Source: Oscheius sp. JU75 (Eukaryota; Nematoda; Chromadorea; Rhabditida; Rhabditidae). From it: a DNA stretch of 64,000 bases. The stretch covers positions 1 through 64,000 of the forward strand of contig JASJZC010000004.1 in assembly GCA_037178855.1 (NCBI GenBank), written 5' to 3'. Position numbers and translations under genes: made by a program. Of the stretch, positions 45,201-55,795 are shown one piece after another (position 1 is the stretch's first letter; the number at the start of each line of letters is the position of its first letter). The notes under the pieces were generated by a model. It ran no database searches. It was not told where the DNA came from and worked only from the letters and a program-made list of their open reading frames with translations.

Positions 45201-46352
45201 AGAAGTTGTCGAAATTCTTCAATCCCAATGCGATATTGTCCGAAGCGCTGTCCTCATCTTCTGGTCCAATTTTCGGCGGAGCACCTTTGAAAACTATAGC
45301 GTCATCACAGAGCACACCAAATATTTCGGAAGATGCGGGTGCTGGGATGAACGTGAACATAACTTTGCCGTCTTTTCTCTCATCGATGGAATCGAGTCGA
45401 ATGAAGGCCGTTCTCTTGTTCTGAACTCCGTGCATTCCGATTCGTTGACGCTTCAGGGCCTCGTGCTCGATCTTCAGTTCGGAACCGATTTTCCAAGAGC
45501 CGTCTTCATTTGGGCTGAAAAAGCATTGTCAATTGGCTGCTTCTCTCTGTTCAGAGCGAGTACTCACTTGGTGACTCTTTTCGCCTTCTCTTTGTCCAGA
45601 ACCAATTCAATACGGTAGTTCCTTCCATTGATGCAGCATCTCGTCTTCTCCTCGACCTTAAACTGCTGAGCCTTCTTGTAGGTCTCGTAGCTGCTGACAC
45701 GACTACAGATGTAGGCGGGATCTCGAATGTACGTTCTAGCCATTTCCAGAGAGCAATGCTTGACCCCGCGACATTGAGTTTTAATCAGATGATCATCATT
45801 GCTGGACAACGGCTTAATGTCCACGAGCAGTGGGTGACCGTCTCTGGGAGCTGTGCAGTTCTTGTAGGTTGACAGCACAAGGCTCTCCTTCTCTATGTTC
45901 TCTGTGGTCTAAAATGTAAATACGAGTGTCAGAGGGACCTTGGTGGACTGACCTGATTCTCTTTTTGGTAGATTTGGGTTATCAGCTCCCGGTAAGTGTC
46001 GTAGCGCTCCTTGTTCGTCTTCTCCCACTGGTTGTACTCGTACTCTTTAACGTAGTTCTGAAATGGGAATCATTAGTCACAGTCATTGTCACTTTAATGA
46101 ATAAGCTTCGATTACCTTGTGGAGACACAAAGCTCCGAACATGAATTTGAGAGTGAAGAATGGAGCACTTTTGAGGACTTGAGCCTTGACGTACTGGTAC
46201 TTCTGGACCTCAAAGTCGCACGCAGCCAAGAAACCTTTTCTCGCAGGCTCGCCAACGACTCGAATCACGTTCGGGTATTCGGTCTTGGGCTCGACGACGA
46301 GGACTACCGTCGGTTGCATCTGCTCTTCTCCAAAATATTCATCTTAATATGC
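42268..46352 (-). pseudogene. Upf1-like helicase copy H2, 5'-truncated
   Basis: Direct, more diverged copy of H1, offset by about 11010. It starts at the YFGEEQMQPTVVLVV exon; the first two exons are absent, and unrelated sequence begins at about 46370. The core motifs remain open: DEASQLPAYM, NYR region, CVSTIDSYQGKDNKVVLVCT, VALSRAQEAIYIFG. Oddities are a huge GACAGA array in one intron, a partial duplication of the exon before the end (42480-42690), and a different tail (ETDSNKEN). About 400 bp around 44446-44841 is identical to H1 through exon and intron. Without a start it is probably not a working gene, although an internal ATG could give a short product. Confidence 0.75.
43273..43827. 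repeat. GACAGA hexanucleotide array (about 92 perfect units)
   Basis: An uninterrupted run of about 555 bp of GACAGA inside an intron of H2. In H1 the same intron (about 32788-32821 and flanks) is only tens of bases with a few GACAGAGA repeats. The array makes long artificial reading frames in all directions (Asp-Arg, Glu-Thr, Ser-Val repeats) that are not proteins. Confidence 0.97.
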
Positions 46353-46467
46353 GAAGTTGGTCAGGTTCATGAACTGTCTCTCTGCCACTCTGCCTCTCTG
46401 TCGTTCTTGTTTTTGGCTTTTTTTTTGAGAATTGAATCGTGTGACTGCTCTCTGGGGCCTTGAATAT

Positions 46468-49400
46468 GCCGCCATGTTTGAAAGTCGATAAGCTTTCACC
46501 CTAAAATCTGTTCCATTCCGATATCCTTGTTATCGGTAGACTTATATCGAAACCCTTCAGAAATAGGGGTCTTTGAGAAATGTCCTAAGGTCATTTCCTC
46601 CTCCTGATCCTCTTTATTTCCGCGCCTTTTTTCCAAATTTGGTGTTACCCATCAGCTGACTGTCAGCTGGACTTTTTTTTACCATCCATTCCTCAGACGT
46701 CCCTTATCACCAAAGAAATTCTATCCAATGTTCTTCTGGAACAATGAGTCAGTCTTTCCGGGGAGACAGTTATCTCTCTTTCTCCTTTCACAACATTCGG
46801 ATGGCCACATCTCTCTTCCCGCCCTTCCCTTTTCTCCCAAATATGTCTGCTAATTGAGATTTTTACCCCCGCTTTGCACACTGCTCTAAAATGCCACTTT
46901 TTCAGTTAAGTTAGCAAGAAAAGTACGGGTAAAGACTACAAGCCGAGAAGGGAGATATGCTGTATAGCTATGCCGATGCCTCTTCCAAAGAAAAGCTGAA
47001 AGACGAGGATTCCTCGAAGATGAAGGCCGTCGTGATTGGAGTGAAAGACGGTTTCTGTGTGGTCCAGAGTCTTCCCAACGATGGCCAATGCAGCTACTAC
47101 AAGCTGGACAGTGTTTCGATTTGTATAGGTATTGATGGCAAAACACCCCTGCCTGGAGTCTTCGTTTTCCTCAAGGTTTGAACTTGTAATTGCTGGAAAC
47201 TGTAGTTATTGTTCCAGATTGACGGTGTCGAGAATCTGCCGGAAAAGGAATACATCCCGGAGACGAACCCAGCCGAGATGAAGGAGCTGACGTCGGTTTG
47301 GATAAAGCAGAGGATCACCCACTACCGCATTGACAAGCTGGCAGTCGCCTACTATGAGCAAAATCGTCATTTTGTCCCCGGCACCGAGGAGGGAAGGATT
47401 AAGCGGTACAATAGCCGTAGAGAACGTAAGTTGTGGTCTTAGAAGGAAAAAAAGGAGAGGGAGACAGAGAAACAGAGAAACAGCGAAACAGAATCTGGAA
47501 GATTGAGACAGGCAGAGAGACAGAGATATGGAGACAGTGGCAGAGAACCCATGAACCTGACCAACTTCGCATATTAAGCTGAATATTTTGGAGAAGAGCA
47601 GATGCAACCGACGGTAGTCCTCGTCGTCGAGCCCAAGACCGAATACCCGAACGTGATTCGAGTCGTTGGCGAGCCTGCGAGAAAAGGATTCTTGGCTGCG
47701 TGCGACTTTGAGGTCCAGAAGTACCAGTACGTCAAGGCCCGAGTCCTCAAAAGTACTCCATTCTTCTCTCTCAAGTTCATGTTTGGTACTTTGTGTCTCT
47801 ATAAGGTAATCGAAGCTTATTCATTGGAGAGACAATGACTGTGACTAATGATTCCCATTTCAGAATCACGTTAAAGAGTACGAGTACAACCAGCGGGAGA
47901 AGACGAAGAAGGAGCGCTACGACGCACACCGGGAGCTGATAACGCAAATCTACCAAAAAGAGAATCAGGTCAGTCCACCAATGTCCCTCTGACACCCATA
48001 TTTACATTTTAGACCACAGAGAACATAGAGAAGGAGAGCCTTGTGCTGTCAACCTACAAGAACTGCACAGCTCCGAGAGACGGTCTCCCACTGCTCGTGG
48101 ACATTGAGCCGTTGTCCAAGAATGAACTTAATCTGATTAAGACTCAATGTCGAGGAGTCAAGCATTGCTCTCTGGAAATGGCTAGGATGTACATTCGAGA
48201 TCCCGCCTATATCTGTAGTCGTGTAAGCAGCTACGAGGCCTACAAGAAGGCTCAGCAGTTTACGGTCGAGGAGAAGACGAGATGCTGCATCAATGGAAGG
48301 AACTACCGTATTGAATTGGTTCTGGACAAAGAGAAGGCGAAAAGAGTCACCAAGTGAGTACTCGCTCTGAACAGAGAGAAGCAGCCAATTGACAATGCTT
48401 TTTCAGCCCAAATGAAGACGGCTCTTGGAAAATCGGTTCCGAACTGAAGATCGAGCACGAGACCCTGATGCGTCAACGAATCGGAGTTCACGGAGTTCAA
48501 AACAAGAGGACGGCCTTCATTCGACTCGATTCCATTGATGAGAGAAACGGCGGCAAAGTTATGTTCACGTTCATCCCAGCACCCGCCTCTTCCGAAATAT
48601 TCGGTGTGCTCTGTGATGACGCTAAACTGCTCAATGAAAAAATCCGGCGAAGATTGGACCAGAAGATGAGGACAGCTCTTCGGACAATATCGCATTGGGA
48701 TTGAAGAATTTCGACAACTTCTTCAACAACGTAAAGCTTTTTGATCGTTACAGAGGCATCGTTGGCGACTATAAGGAAAACGATGATGAGGATAAGGACG
48801 AAGCCTCCGAAGTCATGAACTTGATGAGAAACATGGATCTCAACAGCGGCATATCCAGTTAGTTTTGTAACCTGGCTCTCTATCTCTCTGTCTCCTCGTC
48901 TCTTTTTCAACTAGTCGTATCCAGACATAGACCTGGACGAATACCAACGTGCTGCTCTCCACGCCGCCCTGACCAAACCCTATTTCACAGCCATCGAGGC
49001 TCCTCCCGGGTCTGGAAAGACCCATCTCATATCCAAGCTGAAGGTCAAAGGTCATGCCATGCGTCCTCACAAGCGAATGATGCTCACGGCTACAACGAAC
49101 AATGCCATCAACAACGCGGTAGAGAAGACGGTCACCTTGTGTCCGGACTACCACATCATCAGAGACATCAGTCTCCAGGGAGAGTTGGTCGCTTCTGAGG
49201 TAACATTCCATTTCTGCTCCTGAAAACTATCCGGGTTAGCTCTTGAGAGAGTACACTCTGAACACGCGCTGCCAGCGTCCGCTTCCCGACGACCGCATTC
49301 TGGGACAGGAGGATAAACTGAAGGAGAAGTTGGACAAAGCCCTCTTCGAGTATGAGGCTGCCAAGAGGAGTTTTGAAGACGTGGGTCTTTTCTCTAATGA

Positions 49401-51305
49401 CTAATTTATCTATTCTTGCAGAAAAATCTGGGTTCATTCAAGCGCCTGATCATCCTCGAGCTGGTTCACGACACGTACAGCATTTTGAAAAAGACCTACC
49501 TCCAAGCGGCTGTTCCCTACGTCATTGCCTCCACTCCGACCATTCTCAATCGTCATGGACGACACTATGATCCGGAATCCAGATACTCGGCCGGTGGAGT
49601 CAGTGCATCAAGCAGTATCAGTCATCTGGTGGTGGATGAAGCCTCGCAGCTGCCGGCTTTCATGGCTTTGGCTCTGTATTGCTCTTTCCCGTATTTTGAG
49701 AGGATTACGATCATTGGTGAGTGACAGAAGCAGAGACAGACAGCTACAATGCTAAAAAAACTCGCTTCCAGGTGACTCCAAGCAGCTCGGTCCCCATTGC
49801 CTCCAGAAGAAAAAAACGGGTCTTCTGTACGATATGATGTCACAAAGTGAATTGGACCGTGTGACTGCTCTCACAACTACGCACACGTGTCGTCTCACCT
49901 TCAACTACCGGTTTGTTCTTTCCCCCTTCCAAAACAAACCACTCTTCAGATGCCCGAAGGCCCTGAATGACCTGCTTCTAAAAGCTATCTACGGAGACGA
50001 TCTCCATTCTGGACTTCATGAGAATCAGCGTTACCTCCACCGGACTCACCAGCTTCCCGTTTCGGTAAGTCTGTGTCTCTCTCTGTCTCTCTGTCACCTT
50101 CTCTTCGACCCAATTCGATTTCCAGAAATTCGACGACAAGGGCCCGGCCTACCCTATTCGCTTCTATAACATTGGGGGAAACGGCGAGAAAGGCTATAAC
50201 CCTTGGGAGGTCAACGAAGTTATCAATCTCCTCAGGGACCTTCTGATCAACGCTCACCCCAATCATCGTCTTGACAGGAGGGACATCGTCATTCTGTGCT
50301 TTCACAAGCGGCAAAAGTTTGAGATCGAGAAGGCCATACTGAGTAAGTTTTACCTCATTCATCCTTGAACATTTTAACTTTTCGAACACATCCCGGACCA
50401 CTCTGAGAAGAAGGAAGGCATTTGCGTGTCCACCATCGACTCTTACCAGGGAAAGGAGAACAAGGTCGTTTTGGTCTGCACCACGAAGTCCTGCGAGAGC
50501 TCGGAGGTAAGTGGGAGAGTGCAGAGAGACATAGAGAGACTGGAAGGCTGAAAGAGTAACAGGAGACGCAGAGACAGAGAGACAGGCAATCAAAGAGACA
50601 GTGAGATGGTGGGATAGAGAGACAGAGAAATATGACAAAGAGATGGAGAGACAGAGTACTGTTTTTCAGGATATCTTCAGGAAAATGAGCTTCGTGGCTG
50701 ACAGTCGCCGTTATACCGTAGCGTTGAGCCGACCCCAGGAAGCCATCTACATCTTCGGCAAATGGAGTAAGCTGCTCGAAACTCAGTTTTGGCGCAAATT
50801 CGAATATATGATCACCAATGGATTTATGGTTAGCCAAATCGTTTCTGAACAAACTTCTTTTTCAGCAAAATACTACAGGAGTCCTTAAACATTTGAAGAA
50901 TTCCGATAGGAACGGAGAGAACAAGCCCGCGAGCAGCTAGGTCAACAACATCTGCTGGTAACTTCTCTTCTCCTGTGGATCCCGTGTTTTTTGCTTTAAT
51001 TTGAATAAAGATTTTTCACGCTAGCCCTGTCTCTCTCTCTCTCTCTCTCTGTCCTCTTGCTTCAAAGCCAACGCTCTGTATTTTGACAGCAGATTGACCG
51101 TGGGACTCATGGCACTTCTTGTGTGTACACTTTGGCCTTATCATCTCTTCCAGATCATCAATAACTCAATAGTCTTCTACATAGAAATCCTGGAAACTCC
51201 TCTCCGGATGTGATTTCATGTGCTGTGGAAAGTGGATCAAGTGTAACTAGCTCTTCTTTTAACTCGCATAGTAGGAGAAACAGGCAGAGAGACAGAAAGA
51301 CAGAA
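46468..51305. repeat. right arm of the helicase inverted duplication
   Basis: Reverse complement of 31580-36419. The inner end (about 46468) abuts the truncated 5' end of H2. The outer end lies in a GACAGA tract, followed by diverged fragments of the 37.4-38.3 kb locus. Confidence 0.9.
46957..50940 (+). pseudogene. Upf1-like helicase copy H3, one frameshift
   Basis: Nearly identical to H1, starting MLYSYADASSKEK. The core motifs are all there (EAPPGSGKTHL, VVDEASQLPAF, IDSYQGKENKVVLV, VALSRPQEAIYIFG). In the exon just before Walker A an A-run near 48637 has six A where H1 has seven, so the frame changes after DDAKLLNEK and stops soon after. With arms otherwise this alike, the missing A could be a true recent mutation or a homopolymer sequencing error. 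AATAAA at about 51004. Confidence 0.8.
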
Positions 51306-51540
51306 AGAGTGAAAGACAGAGAGAGATAGATAGACAAGAGACGGAAATATTTCTTACAGTATAGGCTCGGGGTCCGGAACCTAGTTTCGTTTGAAAAGGT
51401 GCTAGTTTTCATTACCCCCATCGGCTTATCTGATAGTCAGCTGTTGAACACGGCATTATTTGGTGGAACTCAAAGAAGAAGAAAGGAGCAGAAACTTTGC
51501 GACAGAGACAAATGGATTGTAGTCTTATACTGTTAAACTA
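51306..51540 (+). pseudogene. fragments of tetraspan member A locus, with internal deletion
   Basis: 51360-51450 matches 38080-38150 inverted (the region just upstream of member A). It is joined directly to a copy of the last exon of member A (about 51453-51510, reading LVELKEEERSRNF). The body of the gene, about 640 bp, is missing between them. Confidence 0.65.
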
Positions 51541-51707
51541 CTGAAAACTACTTTCTCTCTCTCTCTCTCTCTCTCAGTCCTGTAAGCTCAATCTCTGTCA
51601 TTTCGAAAGTGTCATTCTTCCCGCCTCTTATCAGTCTAATCTCTCCAGTATCGATCTCGATCAAACTATTCCCAGCCTTTTAAAAAGATCATGACGCTGC
51701 CTCTTCA

Positions 51708-52908
51708 ATGTTAGACAGCCCAGAAGAAGAAGACCGTATATTACAGACTGGATGTATCTGCTGGCCAGCTACGGTATGTCAATACCACCCTCCTGAAGTG
51801 TCTGTTCTCCGTCCTGTCCAGCCACAAAATACGAAAAGTGCAAAAAGGCGAATTTTTTTTGGGCGGACCCATGTTCGCTCTAGACTCGCTCTTCAAAAGA
51901 AATGTGCCCTGTCAAGTTCAGAACCAACAGACGCGCAAAAAGCCTCATATACAAAAAGCCTCATATAATCTCGCAGAAATAAATTGTCATAATCGCAGAA
52001 ATTTGTGTTGTATCGAATCTCTTGGATAGCGAGATCGCTTATATAACTATTTGTATTCAGCTCGTCAAGATGATATGGATGCGACATCGCTTTTCAGCGC
52101 TGTAGGCGTGGCGCTGAATATTCTGGGTCATGTAGCCATTTTTCGGGATCTCCACAACATTTTTGATTATTTTGATGTTCTGCAAAGTTATAGAGTTGAT
52201 CACGGGCTACAGCTTTTCAGAACATCGTAAAGCTCAGAAGTCACTTCTTCGGTCTGAAATATCTGTTTCAACTTGCGCACGTTGAACATCGGACCAAATT
52301 TGTCAATAAGCGAACGCTTCGATTTCAGAAGTGTCTTCTTCTTTGGACCAGCATCAACATCACCTGTTCTCTCATTCTGCTCATTGCCTTCTATGCCAGT
52401 GACATATTCAATCTGACCAATCCGGTCTACATTATCTCATTTATCACTGTCATTGTCAATGTAAGAACTACTTCCATTTAATTTTCACTTCAAATCCACT
52501 CAGATATCCGTCTGTGTCTTTCTGTTTATAGGCACCTATTTCAAGAATGCTAAACTGCTGAGAATTGGATTGTTTAGTATTGTGAGTCTGGATGTCTGCT
52601 CAAACCACATAGGCTTCAGGTTTTCAACACAATTTATATTCTACTGGCGTTGATAACTGAGGTCATGTTTATGACAGACATGTTCGGGTCGAAGGCTGTG
52701 AAACTTGGTAAGTTTCAGTAAACTTCCCAAGTTGGGTCTTTCAGTCGATGGCTCCCAGCTAATCTTGGTTGTAGTACTGATGATAATCTACTCGGGCATA
52801 TTGTTGATCGGTACGTTTCGAGCTAAGCGTTTCAAAGTGACAGGACTCCTGTCTACTATTCGACTTCATATGTATTGTGTTGTTTTTTCGTACACCTGGC
52901 TTTTTTAA
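51708..52908 (+). CDS. tetraspan protein with CxCW motif (member D)
   Basis: Exon 1 MLDSPEEEDRILQTGCICWP has the family's C-x-C-W motif. After a long intron (to about 52335) come CLLLWTSINITCSLILLIAF (helix 1), ISVCVFLFIGTYFKNAKLLR (helix 2), VFNTIYILLALITEVMFMTD (helix 3) and SQLILVVVLMIIYSGILLIG (helix 4). The first helix matches that of member F (CLLLWNTIGTVFSICLLASI). The end of the gene is uncertain. The long first intron contains a repeat (near 52185) also found near 63797. Confidence 0.65.
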
Positions 52909-53480
52909 TTTTTTCTTACTCTTTGGTATGGGTCTGATCCAAAAAAAAGAAAGTGATACGCGGGAAATTCAAAGGGGGTAGTATCTTAGGCTCGCTTTAA
53001 TATACCATGAAACCACGTTTCCCGTTATTTTCAACCGATTTCCCCGATTATACTCCCCAGCAGTGTCACTGGCAATCTGTTTCTGTTGAACCATCCTATT
53101 TGAACCTTGTCACATTATCTGTATGTTGCTGTCCACTTGTTCATATCTCATCTGTCAGCCTCCTCAACCTTTTGAGTCGGTCACATTACTATCTTCCTAT
53201 GTTCCTCCTGCCACCTCTTCAATTATCTCTGTCAACTTGTCCCATTATGGGTCTGTCATCTTGCGTGCGTGAGCAACTTTTCACTTCTCTGAACTTTGTA
53301 AAACGGAGTCGACACATCTTTTCCTTGATATCCATCATTTTCAGTCCAAGTCTTCCTCGGCTGGACAGTTCGTCTTGCCTGGAATGAAGTGACCATATCG
53401 AAGACTGTCACTCAGCTGTGATAATTTATTATTGAAATAGTTTTTTTTTTTTCAAAATCGCCTTCGCCACCCGACATCTC
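52909..53480. other. intergenic stretch with spaced TGTCA-type repeats
   Basis: No gene. About 53050-53300 has recurring elements such as TTGTCACATTATCTGT and CTGTCAACTTGTCCC spaced about 20 bases apart, like those in introns at 28.3 and 30 kb. Confidence 0.4.
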
Positions 53481-54180
53481 TCATATTTCGTGGCAAATCC
53501 ATTTTTTGATGTTCATCATAGATCCGGCTCCTGATTGCTCCAACCAGGATGCCTTGGCCTGGAAGAGGGATCGGTTTTTTTGGCGAATAGACTCACACAA
53601 TGTTATAACAAAAAAGTAGCCTCCGGAGCCTAGAAGACCGGCTAATACCATATGGTTTTCGATGGGAGCCCCGTCCATCCAATAGTACACAGTAGCCACT
53701 ATGTAGCAGGCAAAATTTATACAGATTGAGACAATCTGACCGATTGTTTTTTTGATCCAGACCCGAATTTAAACTTACTAAGCTCCAAAACCCAATTTCT
53801 TGAACTATTCGGTGTCTAGAATTGGTAGAGAGGGTAACTAGACTGCTACAGAAGATCTATAAATGACTTGATGTTAAAATGCAGGGACATACAGTGATTG
53901 CGGCTGAAATGAAGTAGGAGAGCCACATGAAATTAGAAAATACTGGTAATTTTATAGAAAGCATTACTGTTACTAGAGTGATTGGGATTGCGTAACAGCA
54001 GCCGAGACAGACGACTAGAAGACCCTGGAAGTTAGTTGTGAGACAGAGAAACAGAAAGACAGAAAGAAAGACAGGGAAAGAGAGAGACAGAGACCTACCG
54101 TTGAAATACAGAATCGATCGTGCATTGGGAGACGACGTGTTGTTCTGGTGTTAGCGGATTAGGGTAGCCGCTTGGATGGC
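53481..54180 (-). CDS. tetraspan membrane protein (member E)
   Basis: Minus-strand exons: PNPLTPEQHVVSQCTIDSVF, GLLVVCLGCCYAIPITLVTV (helix 1), SNFMWLSYFISAAIT (part of helix 2), HRIVQEIGFWSL, ICINFACYIVATVYYWMDGA (helix 3), HMVLAGLLGSGGYFFVITL (helix 4), then a tail. Intron borders are good (GTAGGT, GTAAGT, GTGAGT). The N-terminal CxC exon and start codon were not found, so the 5' end is provisional. A TCTCTGTC/TTTCTGTC intron lies at about 54030-54090. Confidence 0.55.
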
Positions 54181-54334
54181 GGAAGTTTGATAACAAAGGG
54201 TGATTCAAACAATTATTGAAACTTCGATACAAAATCGGTCTGACTCTCTGGCACTATATCCCTCACTCTTTCTATCTGTCTCTCTGTACCAACAGGCTCT
54301 CTCGGTTTCGATCTTCATTATTCACTGATCACGT

Positions 54335-55227
54335 TTACATTCTGGTCACATAAAACTCTCTCTCCTTCTCCTTTGCTTCATTAAGCGTCAGTCTGATGAT
54401 CAGTCCGAGGAAAATCTGGGCTTAATTGATCCGTTTAGAGAGCTTGAGAGCACTTACTCATAATCATGATCCCATCCATGACCAGGACAAGAAGCAAGGC
54501 TTCCCATTTCACTGCAACTCTTTCTTAAAGAGACCATTCTTCAAATAGGTGGCAGACAGACCAATATGAAAGGACCAGACAACACCCAATACACTAAGCA
54601 CCAACATTACGGTGATTATGACCATGTAGATCAGCTGAAAAATGATGAACCAGAAACCGATATACAGAATCTTCTTGTGGCTTGTAATGGCTGCCAGGAC
54701 CATGATTATGCTGATGACTGTCTGTAAAATCATTTGTTGATGTTAAACGATAAGAATACGTCGATTATGGCCGTGCAGATCATCGGAATGCTAACTTCTT
54801 TTCTGAAAATGAAAAAGCCCTTGAAGACGATGGATGCGAGGAGACATATGGAGAAGACGGTGCCGATGGTGTTCCAAAGGAGGAGACAAGACTGAATAAT
54901 TGGTTTGCTTTGAGTATGAGAGGGGCCGTTGTATACGTTTCTATACTGAACTTAATGAGAGTCATGCTTCAAAATCAGCTTCCACTATGCTGGAAATTTG
55001 GACCAATACCCTGACCACCGATGGAGATCGGAAAACAGGACAAACAGTGTAGGAGTTTACCGACAAAAAGAGTCTCCCCGTACCATCTTGGTAAAAAAAA
55101 AACTTGTAATATCTCTGCAGGTGAGGCTCCTGAAAAAAAAATGCAATAGACTCACCCTGGCTGACCAACAGAGACACCCAGTCGGTCTAACTTTGTCCTC
55201 ATAGTAATTCCGTTCCTCTTCGTTCAT
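54335..55227 (-). CDS. tetraspan protein with CxCW motif (member F)
   Basis: Starts MNEEERNYYEDKVRPTGCLC, followed by WSAR (family motif). Then SCLLLWNTIGTVFSICLLAS (helix 1), FRKEVSIPMICTAIIDV, FIIFQLIYMVIITVMLVLSV (helix 3), ALLLVLVMDGIMIM (helix 4), and a charged tail LNEAKEKEREFYVTRM like the ELKEEE tails of members A and B. One splice near 54515 would need a 23-base intron and the last junction is not clean, so the 3' half may be damaged. Confidence 0.6.
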
Positions 55228-55379
55228 CCCATTGGTTCAATAGAAAAGTATGTTGAACTCTATCAACACTCAAGGCTTTAAGAGAGGAAGATCGATCAGA
55301 AACGATAAGAAACAGTGTGTCCTCTTCACACTTATAAGAGGATTAAGAGCGATACTTTTGACTTTTCTACCCAGGATAA

Positions 55380-55530
55380 TCAGTAGTTTTCCATGCATTT
55401 ACACAGGAACAGGAAGATGTCTCTACTAATTAAATGCAATGGTATCTGTCCGTGCGTCACGACGAGAAAAAGCTGGCAAGCCATGGCATGTCAAAAGTTT
55501 AGTTGAATGGCAATTAAGAATCGAAATGAA
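55380..55530. repeat. dispersed repeat shared with 60140-60260
   Basis: About 120 bp, including TGCAATGGTATCTGTCCGTG, then an AAAGCTGGCAAG block and GTTTAGTTGAATGGCAATTA. The second copy near 60.2 kb has substitutions and a small deletion, so this is an old repeat. Confidence 0.6.
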
Positions 55531-55795
55531 AAGAGGGTTTTCAATAGATTTTTTTAATAGGGGAAAAATTTTGAGCATGAAAATTCCCGCGGGAATATTA
55601 TTTAGCCATCTCTGATACGAATGGAAGAAGGAAAAAAGTGGTCTTTTTTTAAAGCGTTTTGATGAGACAGTTGCTTAAATTTTTATTACAAAATTACAAA
55701 GAAATACAAGATTGGAAAGGAACAGAACAGCAACAGGAAAACAGTAGTAATATAAGAAATCGCATGGACAGAAAGCTGACCAGGATAGGTCATGT

